Source: CAZMXS01 sp964570325 (GTDB taxonomy: Bacteria > Verrucomicrobiota > Kiritimatiellia > CAIQIC01 > CAZMXS01). Taken from it: a stretch of DNA of 64,000 nt. Of this stretch, positions 35,274-42,907 are shown piece by piece. Position numbers and translations under genes: made by a program. The stretch is taken from positions 92,558 to 156,557 of the forward strand of contig CAZMXS010000002.1 in the NCBI GenBank assembly GCA_964570325.1. Reading direction: 5' to 3'. Position 1 is the first letter of the stretch; each line of letters starts with the position of its first letter. The notes below the pieces were generated by a model. The model searched no databases. It had not been told where the DNA came from and saw only the letters and a program-made list of their open reading frames with translations.

Positions 35274-35579
35274 TCACTCGATAATCTTCGGCACGACAAA
35301 CTGGTCATTCCGCGCCAGCGGCGCGTTGGCCATGGCTTGCGCATGATCCAAGCCGGGGCGCGGCTCATCCGCGCGAAAGACATTCTGAACCGGCACGGCA
35401 TGGGCAGTCGGCTCGACGCCGGAAACATCCAGCTCCTGCAACTCCTTGACATATTGCAGAATCTGCTCCAGTTGCCCCTGGAACCGCACGGCTTCGGCAT
35501 CACTCAAATGCAACCGCGCCAGATGCGCCACATAGCGCACGTCTATTTTATCCGCCGCTTGCGTGTATTCGACCGCCAT
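35274..35579 (-). CDS. gatC: Aspartyl/glutamyl-tRNA amidotransferase subunit C
   Basis: This short subunit (101 residues) stabilises the GatA-GatB interface. It has the family pattern VRYVAHLARLHLSDAEAVRFQGQLEQIL near the start and LRNDQF-like APLARNDQFVVPKII at the end. Start ATG 35579 is preceded by GGAGGCGGTC at ideal spacing. It heads the gatCAB operon behind a good promoter. Confidence 0.95.
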   Translation of the reverse strand: MAVEYTQAADKIDVRYVAHLARLHLSDAEAVRFQGQLEQILQYVKELQELDVSGVEPTAHAVPVQNVFRADEPRPGLDHAQAMANAPLARNDQFVVPKIIE

Positions 35580-35606
35580 GACCGCCTCCATTCAAAAAAC
35601 CGGGCT

Positions 35607-35635
35607 ATAATAGAAGCAGCAAAGGCATTTGTGAA
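35607..35635 (-). promoter_or_regulatory. Sigma-70 promoter of gatCAB
   Basis: On the minus strand TTCACA (35630-35635) and TATTAT (35607-35612) are separated by 17 bases, each five of six to consensus. The start site near 35599 leaves a 20-base leader with a GGAGG ribosome binding site before gatC. Confidence 0.8.
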
Positions 35636-35671
35636 CCGCGAATTATCGTGACGCCACCGGATGCGCAGCTT

Positions 35672-35713
35672 GCCCATGTTCCACAATCCAACTTCTTTCT
35701 TGTTTCCATGGGC
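35672..35713. repeat. Dispersed intergenic repeat, copy 1, with inverted ends
   Basis: The inverted ends GCCCATG (35672-35678) and CATGGGC (35707-35713) enclose a core containing CACAATCCAACTTCTT. The first 35 or so bases closely match 42839-42872. It lies in the leader of the ROK kinase gene. Confidence 0.65.
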
Positions 35714-35773
35714 TTCCAACGCAACGCCCCTTTCCGCTTGCGTGGCAGCCGCCAAAGCGCGACTCTTTTGCGC

Positions 35774-36742
35774 ATGAAAATCCTCGGAATTGATCTGGGC
35801 GGCACCAAGACCGCGCTCTGTGTCGGCAATGAAACCGGCGAGATCGCCCTGTCCCGCCGTTATCCCACCCAGGCGCCGGAAGGGCCGGAGGCTTGGTTTC
35901 AACGCACGCTGCCGTTGCTCGAAAGCCTGTTGCGGGACGCCGGCCAGACTTGGGCGCAAATTGACGCGGTAGGCGTTTCCTGCCCGGGACCGATGTCGGT
36001 CAAACGGGGCATCCTGCTGGAACCGCCCAACATGCGCGGCTGGGTTGATGTGCCGGTGCACCGTTGGTTCAGCGAGGCGCTCAAGAAGCCCGTCTTCATC
36101 AATAACGACGCCAATGCCTGCGGCCTGGCTGAATGGATGTTCGGCTCCTGCAAGGGCGCGCGCGACCTGGTGTATTTGACGATGAGCACCGGCTTGGGCG
36201 CCGGCGTGATCGTCAACGGCCAGGTGGCGCAGGGCGCGGCCGACCTGGCAGGCGAAGTCGGGCATCACTGCCTCGACATCAATGGCCCCCCCTGCCCCTG
36301 CGGACGACGCGGCTGCCTGGAAATCTACTGCGGCGGAATGAACGTCGCCAACCGCCTGCGCGAGCGGATTGTGCGCGAACAGATCCGAACCGCCATCCTG
36401 GACAACGCCGGCGGCGACCCCGCGCGGATTGATTTCAAGGCGTTCGCTGACGCCGCGCGAGCCGGCGACCCGTTCGCCCGGGAATACTGGGCGGAATATA
36501 TTGAGCGGCTGGCGCAGGGCGTCGGCAACGTGATCATGATGTTCAATCCGGAGGCCATCCTGATGGGCACGATCGCCATTCATACCGGCGATTTTCTGCT
36601 CCACCCCTTGTTACAGGCCCTGCCGCGTTACACGTGGCTGGCCAGCCGCGAATCATGTCGAATCATGCCCAGCGCGCTCGGAGCGCGGATCGGCGACTTG
36701 AGCGCACTGGCAATCGCTATCGCCGGATTGAAAACTCCCTGA
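35774..36742 (+). CDS. ROK-family sugar kinase (glucokinase-like)
   Basis: This 322-residue kinase phosphorylates a hexose, probably glucose. The phosphate motif is GIDLGGTKTALCVG at the start. The ROK zinc motif is CPCGRRGCLE and the catalytic region is FINNDANACGLAEWMFG. The ROK glycine-rich block TMSTGLGAGVIVNG is present. There is no N-terminal DNA-binding domain, so it is an enzyme rather than a ROK repressor. I start it at MKILGIDLGGT (ATG 35774); the frame is open to 35648 but that part runs through a repeat. Divergent from gatCAB. Confidence 0.93.
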   Translation: MKILGIDLGGTKTALCVGNETGEIALSRRYPTQAPEGPEAWFQRTLPLLESLLRDAGQTWAQIDAVGVSCPGPMSVKRGILLEPPNMRGWVDVPVHRWFSEALKKPVFINNDANACGLAEWMFGSCKGARDLVYLTMSTGLGAGVIVNGQVAQGAADLAGEVGHHCLDINGPPCPCGRRGCLEIYCGGMNVANRLRERIVREQIRTAILDNAGGDPARIDFKAFADAARAGDPFAREYWAEYIERLAQGVGNVIMMFNPEAILMGTIAIHTGDFLLHPLLQALPRYTWLASRESCRIMPSALGARIGDLSALAIAIAGLKTP

Positions 36743-36788
36743 TTCGGGGATACTCCCCATCCCCCCCCGCGCGGCCGCCATGCACTCG

Positions 36789-36843
36789 CCGCCGCGGTTA
36801 CGGAGCCTACATGGGGCGTAACCATCGCGCGCGGCGGATTTTT
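36789..36843 (+). terminator. Terminator hairpin after the ROK kinase gene
   Basis: Outer stem arms CCGCCGCG (36789-36796) and CGCGGCGG (36830-36837) enclose an inner stem GTTACG/CGTAAC (36797-36802, 36817-36822). The outer arm is followed by ATTTTT (36838-36843). It lies 47 bases past the stop codon. Confidence 0.7.
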
Positions 36844-36925
36844 CCGGCGTTTTGCCGTAATCATCCTTTTCTTTCCTTGAAAAAGCGAATGCCCCGTGCC
36901 AGCTTTACCGACAGCAGGGGGGCGC

Positions 36926-37906
36926 ATGATTCGGTCATTTGTCTTCAGCCAAGGCAAACTCGTCAGCCAGGACATCGGCATGGATGTCCTGCGCGTCGTG
37001 CTTTACGACGAAGACGTGCAGATCTGGGTGGATGCCGAAAACCCCAACGCCGATGAGAACAAGATGCTGCTCGAAGGCGTCTTCAACTTCCACCCGCTGG
37101 CCATCGAGGACTGCGTCGCCGTCAGTGAACGCCCGAAAATTGACGACTACGAGAGCTACGTGTTCATGGTCGTTCACGCTGTGGACTATCTGCGCGCCGG
37201 CCAGGAGTTTCGCACGACCGAGCTCAATCTGTTCATCGGGAAAAACTTTCTGGTCACCTACCACGACGCTCCCCTGCGCAGCGTCAGCGCCACTATCGAG
37301 CGCGTGCAGAAAAATGCGCCATCCATCGCGCGGGCGCCGGATCGGCTAACCTACCATCTGCTAGATGCATTGCTGGAGAATTACCAGCCGGCCTTGGACG
37401 AACTCTCTTCCGAAATCGCCAACATGGAAAGCTGCGTGCTGACGGCGCCGCCCTCTGACATTCTCAGCAATGTCGTCAAACTCAAGAGCGAGGTACAGCG
37501 GCTGCGGCAGATTATCGCGCCGCAGCGCGAGGTGCTGGCGCGCATCGCCCATGGCGAGTTCAAGATCATCCGCACGCACCTGCTGCCATACTACCGCGAC
37601 TTGCTGGACCACCTCCAGCGGATCAACGATATGGCCGACAACTATCGTGAAGCGCTGACCAGCACGCTGCAGGTCCACCTCAACCTGCAGCAGATGGAGG
37701 TCAACCGGGTCATCAAGGTGCTGACCGTGCTGGCGACCCTTTCGATGCCTGCGCTGATCATCACAAGTTTCTACGGCATGAATATCAAACACATGCCCAA
37801 TACCGACTGGCCGGAATGGCATTTCGCCTATTTGTTTGTCTTCTCCCTGACCGGCACACTGACCCTGCTCATCTACTGGCTGCTGAAGCGGAAAAAGTGG
37901 ATGTAG
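36926..37906 (+). CDS. corA: CorA-family magnesium/cobalt transporter
   Basis: This 326-residue ion channel would take up Mg2+ in the cytoplasmic membrane. A soluble alpha/beta N-terminal funnel is followed by a long helical stalk and two C-terminal membrane helices. The selectivity motif YGMN is in SFYGMNIKHMP, and the basic C-terminus KRKKWM follows the second helix. The family length is normal. I start it at ATG 36926 behind AGGGGGGC. It is a single gene, convergent with manA. Confidence 0.95.
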   Translation: MIRSFVFSQGKLVSQDIGMDVLRVVLYDEDVQIWVDAENPNADENKMLLEGVFNFHPLAIEDCVAVSERPKIDDYESYVFMVVHAVDYLRAGQEFRTTELNLFIGKNFLVTYHDAPLRSVSATIERVQKNAPSIARAPDRLTYHLLDALLENYQPALDELSSEIANMESCVLTAPPSDILSNVVKLKSEVQRLRQIIAPQREVLARIAHGEFKIIRTHLLPYYRDLLDHLQRINDMADNYREALTSTLQVHLNLQQMEVNRVIKVLTVLATLSMPALIITSFYGMNIKHMPNTDWPEWHFAYLFVFSLTGTLTLLIYWLLKRKKWM

Positions 37907-37959
37907 CGTGATCCGCTCGGCCGCTGGTTTCCCGAGACGCAGACTTTCCCGCTTGCAGA

Positions 37960-38931
37960 TCACTGTTCAGTGATTACCAGGATCTCAGCCGGCTCTTGCG
38001 CCGTCAAGACCGCGTCGCCGATGGCGGCCGGCACGAGGCAGGTGGCGCCCGGCGGGAGCGGCTCCGCGCGGCCGGCGGCGGCCAGGGTCACCGCGCCGGA
38101 AACCACGAAGACGATCCTGAAGCCGTCGCCCTCGTGAACTTTCCAATCATTGGAAAACCGGATTCGCTCCACCCGAAAGAACGGACTGCGCAACACTTCC
38201 CAGCGCGATCGCGCTTCGGTTCGTTCCAATTCCCGGGGCGGAACCTTCACCGGATCGCGGTCATCCCAGCGAATCACCCGTAAAGCCTCCGCTCGGTGCA
38301 GTTCCCGCGGCTGGCCATCCGGTCCGCGGCGATCCCAATCGAAGATCCGATAGGTCGTGTTGGAGTTCTGCTGGATCTCCAGCAGCAGGCAGCCGGCGTC
38401 AATCGCATGAACCCGGCCGCCGGGCACATACACCGCGTCGCCCGCCGCCACCGGCACGCGATTGAGCACATCCGTGATCGTTTTCCGGGCCAGCGCCTCC
38501 TCCAACCGGGGCCGGTCCACCCCGGGCTTCAACCCGGCGAAAACATCCGCGCCGGAATTGACATCCAGCACGCACCACATTTCCGTCTTGGGCTCCCCGC
38601 CGAAACGCCGCGCTCCTTCCGCATCGGGATGCACCTGCACACTCAACCGCTCGCGTGAATCAATCAGTTTGACCAGCAGGGGAAAGGCCGCGGACGGGGC
38701 GTGACCGAGCAGCTCAAAACCGCGCTCGCGCATCAACTGCCGCAGGGTCAACCCGGCCGCCGGTCCGTTGATGACCACGCTCATGCCGTCCGACCGGTCA
38801 GACACCTCCCAGGACTCAGCGTAAATCCCGGGCGGCTCGTCGCGGTGAAAATCGCGAACGATGCGGTTGCCGCCCCAGATGTAGTCCTTGTAGACCGGCC
38901 GGAAACGATAGGGATAAATCAATGGGTCCAT
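37960..38931 (-). CDS. manA: Class I mannose-6-phosphate isomerase
   Basis: This 323-residue enzyme interconverts fructose-6-phosphate and mannose-6-phosphate, feeding mannose- and fucose-type glycan precursors. The cupin metal ligands are visible in SVQVHPD and in EMWCVLD, with a later His in GGRVHAIDAGCLLLEIQQNS. The start YPYRFRPVYKDYIWGG is typical of the short bacterial Firmicute-like form. The last codons (VITEQ) lie in a 7-nt periodic array that crosses the stop codon. Confidence 0.93.
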   Translation of the reverse strand: MDPLIYPYRFRPVYKDYIWGGNRIVRDFHRDEPPGIYAESWEVSDRSDGMSVVINGPAAGLTLRQLMRERGFELLGHAPSAAFPLLVKLIDSRERLSVQVHPDAEGARRFGGEPKTEMWCVLDVNSGADVFAGLKPGVDRPRLEEALARKTITDVLNRVPVAAGDAVYVPGGRVHAIDAGCLLLEIQQNSNTTYRIFDWDRRGPDGQPRELHRAEALRVIRWDDRDPVKVPPRELERTEARSRWEVLRSPFFRVERIRFSNDWKVHEGDGFRIVFVVSGAVTLAAAGRAEPLPPGATCLVPAAIGDAVLTAQEPAEILVITEQ

Positions 38932-39021
38932 GCGTCTTCGTTTGACGATTTACCATTTGCGCGCGGGTGGCAAGTGTTAATTTGACCCTGACGCGGAGCT
39001 GATGTAACTTCCCGCATTCTT

Positions 39022-40224
39022 ATGAAAACCGTGATTTTGGTCGGCGACGGCATGGGGGATTATCCCATCGCCTCCCTTGGCGGGAAAACCCCGTTGCAAT
39101 CCGCGAACCTCCACGCCATCCGGCGCATCGCGGCCGCCGGCGAAACCCGCCTGGTCAGCACCGTTCCCGCCGGGATCCAGCCAGGCAGCGATGTGGCCAA
39201 TTTGAGCCTGTTGGGCTACAACCCGGCGGAGAATTACTCCGGTCGCGCCCCCATCGAGGCCGCCGGCGCCGGGATTGCGCTGCGCCCGGACGAGGTCGCC
39301 TTCCGTTGCAACCTGGTCACCATCCGCGACGGCCGGATGGCCGATTACTCGGCCGACCATATTTCCACGCCGGAAGCGCACGCTTTGATCAATACCCTGC
39401 AGGAAAAAATCGGGCGCGACGGTTTGCGTTTCCATCCTGGAGTAAGTTATCGCCACTTGCTGGTCTGGCGCGATGGACCAACCGCGCTCAAGACCCAGCC
39501 GCCACACGACATCGCCGATCAGCTCGCGGCGCCGCACCTGCCCGCCGGCGCGCGGCAGGCGGAAGTCCAGGCCCTGATGGAAGCCTCGATCCCTTTGTTC
39601 GCGGAGCATCCCGTCAACCAGGCCCGCCGCCGGGCCGGCAAAGGACCGGCCACGCAAATCTGGCTCTGGGGCCAGGGGCGGGCCCTGACCCTCAAGCCCT
39701 ATCGCGAATTGTACGGGCTGACCGGCGGCGTAATCTCCGCGGTGGATTTGATCCGCGGTCTGGGTGTGCTCGCCGGCTTGCGGGCGCCCAAAATTCCCGG
39801 CGCAACCGGCTTCATTGACACAAACTTCGCCGCCAAGGTCCAAACAGCAAAAGAAATGCTGGAGCGGGATGATTTTGTTTTCATGCACATCGAGGCGCCG
39901 GACGAATGCGGCCACAAGGGCGACCTCGCGCTGAAACTCAAGGCCATGGAATTGTTCGACCAGCAGGTGGTCGCCCCCGTGTGGGAATACTTGGAAACCC
40001 TGAAACAACCTTATCAGTTGGTGATCTGCACAGACCATCGCACGCCGGTGCAGATTCGCGGCCACACCCCCGAACCGGTGCCGATGACCTGTCTGCGCGG
40101 CCCGGTCGGCCCCTGCACGGAGGAAAAACCGTTCGATGAGTTTGTCGAAAATGGGCAGCCATCCGTGATGGCCTATGACTGGATCCGGGAGTTACTGGCG
40201 GGGTCTTTGGCCGGCAACTCGTAA
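39022..40224 (+). CDS. apgM: 2,3-bisphosphoglycerate-independent phosphoglycerate mutase, archaeal type
   Basis: This 400-residue enzyme interconverts 3- and 2-phosphoglycerate in glycolysis. It has the alkaline-phosphatase-like metal-binding start VILVGDGMGDYP, the catalytic serine region GSDVANLSLLGYNP, and the C-terminal metal block MHIEAPDECGHKGD with the later CTDHRTPVQIRGHTPEPVP. This is the ApgM/ThrH-unrelated family shared by archaea and many PVC bacteria. Length is normal for it. Confidence 0.93.
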   Translation: MKTVILVGDGMGDYPIASLGGKTPLQSANLHAIRRIAAAGETRLVSTVPAGIQPGSDVANLSLLGYNPAENYSGRAPIEAAGAGIALRPDEVAFRCNLVTIRDGRMADYSADHISTPEAHALINTLQEKIGRDGLRFHPGVSYRHLLVWRDGPTALKTQPPHDIADQLAAPHLPAGARQAEVQALMEASIPLFAEHPVNQARRRAGKGPATQIWLWGQGRALTLKPYRELYGLTGGVISAVDLIRGLGVLAGLRAPKIPGATGFIDTNFAAKVQTAKEMLERDDFVFMHIEAPDECGHKGDLALKLKAMELFDQQVVAPVWEYLETLKQPYQLVICTDHRTPVQIRGHTPEPVPMTCLRGPVGPCTEEKPFDEFVENGQPSVMAYDWIRELLAGSLAGNS

Positions 40225-40403
40225 GCGGCCTGGTAGCCGAGCTGGTGCCTCGCCAGCCCCAAGCGATTCTATCGGAACAGGCTTGAGCAAGAGTGCGAAG
40301 GGCGCGATATGGAGCCCAAGTCCGCCGGGCGCGCGTTCATCTTTCACCATTCCAGACCGCGCTTGCGCCCAGTGAAGCTGAGCGCCACGGGAAAAACCCA
40401 TCC

Positions 40404-41717
40404 TCAACCTGCGATTACTGATGACAGATCACCGGCCGCTCGCGCCACATCCGCGCGCAGTTCATCTTCGTCTATTGTCGTCAACCGGCCGTCTTCGTAC
40501 AGGATGCGGCCGTTCACAATGGTCATAACCACATCGGCGGCCGTATGGGCATAGACCAGGTCGGTCGCGAGGTCGCCGCCCGGGAGCACATGCGCCCCGC
40601 TGCGCTCAACCAGGATAACATTGGCGCGCCGGCCTTCATCCAACGCGCCCATCTCGTCACCCCACCCCAAAGCCGCCGCGCCGCCGGCGGTCGCCATGCG
40701 CACAATATCGTCAGCCGGCAAGGCTTGCGGGCCGTACAACGGCTTCTGGACCAACCCCGCCACCCGCATGTCACCGAACAAATCGAGCCGGTTGTTGCAG
40801 GCCGCGCCATCCGAGCCCAGCGCCACGGCAATCCCCTTTTCAAGAAACCGGGGGACATTGGCCACGCCGGAACCCAGCTTGAGATTGGCGGTCGGGCAAT
40901 GCAGAACCTGCGTCCCGGTTTCGGCCAGCAAATCTATTTCCGCTTCGCTCACGTGAATGCAGTGCGCCAGGCGAACGTCCGGACCGGTCAGTCCGGCGGC
41001 GTGGAAATACTCGATGTTGCCCATTCGGGTTCGCTCCCGGACCCGCTCGACTTCCGCTGCTTGTTCCGCCGCATGGCTGTGCAAGAGCAGGCCGCGTTCA
41101 CGCGCATATTCAACAATCGCGCGCAAATTATCGGGCGCGCAGGCCAGGGCGAACCGCGGCGCAACCGCCAGCCGCAAGTCGGCGTGGCCGCGCCACTGGT
41201 CCAAGAGCACATCGCAGTCGGCCAGACCATCCTCGATATCCACGGCCAGCGCCTCGCACCCGCAGGACTCATCCATCAAGCCATGCGCGATCACGCCCAT
41301 GAGCCCCGTTTCCGCCACCGCCTCGAAGATCGCGCCCGTATGTCGCGTGGTTTCCAATGATAGAAACGCCGTTATACCGCCGCGAATCATTTCAGCGCAG
41401 GCCAGCCGGGCGGCCACCGTCATGGGGCGGCGATCAAGCGCCGCTTCGAGCGGCCAGATGCGCTCCGTCAACCAGGGCAGCAACGCTTGATCTTCCGCGC
41501 GCCCGCGAAAAAGGGTCTGGCAAAGATGAACATGCCCCTGAACCAGGCCGGGCATGACCAGGCAGCCATCCGCGTCAATCACCGTGTCGGCGCGGGCATG
41601 AAAGCGGCCGACCCGGGCGATCCGCCCGGCGCGAATCAGCACCTTGCCATCTGCAATCGGCGCGCGCCCGACGCCGGGCCAGACCAACGCATTCTTGATC
41701 AGCAGGTCCGAGGTCAT
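40404..41717 (-). CDS. Amidohydrolase of the MTA/SAH deaminase (MtaD/SsnA) group
   Basis: This 437-residue TIM-barrel hydrolase has metal ligands in GHVHLCQTLFRG, LHSHAAEQ, LAHCIHVSE and GSDGAACNN, the pattern of 5-methylthioadenosine/S-adenosylhomocysteine deaminases and related enzymes such as atrazine chlorohydrolase. Substrate within the group cannot be decided by eye. I start it at ATG 41717, after the in-frame TTG. The last codons (SSVIAG) fall in a 7-nt periodic array. Confidence 0.88.
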   Translation of the reverse strand: MTSDLLIKNALVWPGVGRAPIADGKVLIRAGRIARVGRFHARADTVIDADGCLVMPGLVQGHVHLCQTLFRGRAEDQALLPWLTERIWPLEAALDRRPMTVAARLACAEMIRGGITAFLSLETTRHTGAIFEAVAETGLMGVIAHGLMDESCGCEALAVDIEDGLADCDVLLDQWRGHADLRLAVAPRFALACAPDNLRAIVEYARERGLLLHSHAAEQAAEVERVRERTRMGNIEYFHAAGLTGPDVRLAHCIHVSEAEIDLLAETGTQVLHCPTANLKLGSGVANVPRFLEKGIAVALGSDGAACNNRLDLFGDMRVAGLVQKPLYGPQALPADDIVRMATAGGAAALGWGDEMGALDEGRRANVILVERSGAHVLPGGDLATDLVYAHTAADVVMTIVNGRILYEDGRLTTIDEDELRADVARAAGDLSSVIAG

Positions 41718-41803
41718 CAAGCAAACCCATCCACCACCGTCAGGTTGTCATTCCGCTCCTTGTCCGTCGAGGTGGACGGGAGTTCGAGATGACTGCGACC
41801 CGC

Positions 41804-41838
41804 CTATTCACTAATAACCGATCACGGCTCGCTGATCA
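41804..41838. repeat. 7-nt periodic array across the DUF1573 gene stop
   Basis: Units ATTCACT, AATAACC, GATCACG, GCTCGCT and GATCACC follow one another across the stop codon of the minus-strand gene. Related arrays cross the ends of manA (37956-37980) and of the amidohydrolase gene (40409-40436). Confidence 0.55.
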
Positions 41839-42811
41839 CCCGGATCGGCACCTCGACAACCGGCTGATTAGCCAACGACGTATTGACCTTCAATGACTTG
41901 CCCTGAAGATCGGCCAACGGTCCTTCGCCGGTCAGCTCAATTCGATATAGGTTGACGCCCACGCCGGCCAGTTCCGCCCGCAACCATTGGACAGGAGATT
42001 CGATGGAACGAATGGTGAAATCACGATGCCTTGAACTGAGGAAAACCTCCGCGTGGATGGTTCCGGCCTTGATCTCCAGCGTGGGCGGACGGGCCTCGAT
42101 GGGCAACTCCGCCGTAATCGTGACGGGCACGGTCACCACCGGCAGGGGGCCGTAATCGGTGAAGAGTCGGAGTTCCGCGTTGGTTAAGCCCAAGGGCAGC
42201 GGCGGCCGGGTCTGAACCAAAAGTCCATAGTGATTGGTTTGGTCGGGCATCACAATCAAGGTGCCCGCGACAAAAGGCGCGCTGCTTTTGACCTGCAGGA
42301 CATCCACCGGATCGGCCGCGCCGAAGCGGATATCCAGTTCCTGTTCGGCGACGGCGTCCAGCGCGACGCCTTTGAAATTAGCCTCGGAGGGCAGGATAAT
42401 GACGCCCGGAAAAGCGCGGCCTTCAAGCAAGAGTTTGATCACCGGCCGGTTGGTGTCGGCGGATTCCAGTTCGTAATTTTTCTTCACCATGCCGTGATAA
42501 GTCTTCAGCGGTAGGGTGATTTTCATCTTCCCCTCGCCGCCGGGCGGCAACACGACCTCCGATATCAGGCGGCGCTTGCACCGGCAGGACTCGCCAGGCG
42601 GCAGCGGATCCATGAGCCGGACCACGAGATCCTCCTGGCCGGGATTGCGCACCTGCACCGTATGATTGACCTCCAGGCTATTATCCACCGAACCGAAATT
42701 GACATAGGTCGTGTCGCACAAAACCCAGGCCGGCGACATGGCGGGCGCATCGGCAAGAGCGCCAACGGCGCAAATGAACACCACCGCTATCGAACTAAGC
42801 ATTATTTTCAT
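41822..42811 (-). CDS. Secreted DUF1573-domain protein
   Basis: This 329-residue protein has a signal peptide MKIMLSSIAVVFICAVGALADAPA. An N-terminal DUF1573/ASPM-like Ig domain follows, with NFGSVDNSLEVNHTVQVRNPGQEDLVV and a cysteine pair in SCRCKRRL that takes the place of the usual CGC. Two further Ig-like parts continue to the end. The family is common in PVC and Bacteroidota and its function is unknown. The start ATG 42811 has GGAAAG upstream. The stop codon lies in a 7-nt periodic array. It follows the large modular gene on the same strand. Confidence 0.83.
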   Translation of the reverse strand: MKIMLSSIAVVFICAVGALADAPAMSPAWVLCDTTYVNFGSVDNSLEVNHTVQVRNPGQEDLVVRLMDPLPPGESCRCKRRLISEVVLPPGGEGKMKITLPLKTYHGMVKKNYELESADTNRPVIKLLLEGRAFPGVIILPSEANFKGVALDAVAEQELDIRFGAADPVDVLQVKSSAPFVAGTLIVMPDQTNHYGLLVQTRPPLPLGLTNAELRLFTDYGPLPVVTVPVTITAELPIEARPPTLEIKAGTIHAEVFLSSRHRDFTIRSIESPVQWLRAELAGVGVNLYRIELTGEGPLADLQGKSLKVNTSLANQPVVEVPIRVISEP

Positions 42812-42838
42812 ATTGAACTTTCCGCGCACGGGTATCCT

Positions 42839-42872
42839 GCCCGTGTTTCACAATCCAACTTCTTCCTTGCTC
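42839..42872. repeat. Dispersed intergenic repeat, copy 2
   Basis: The sequence matches 35672-35706 with about five mismatches, core CACAATCCAACTTCTT. Its CCCGTG end pairs with CACGGG at 42827-42832 to form a hairpin, whereas copy 1 pairs with a downstream arm. It lies between the DUF1573 gene and the large modular gene. Confidence 0.65.
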
Positions 42873-42907
42873 CTCACCGGCGGGACAACCCGTGCTCCCG
42901 CCGCGCC

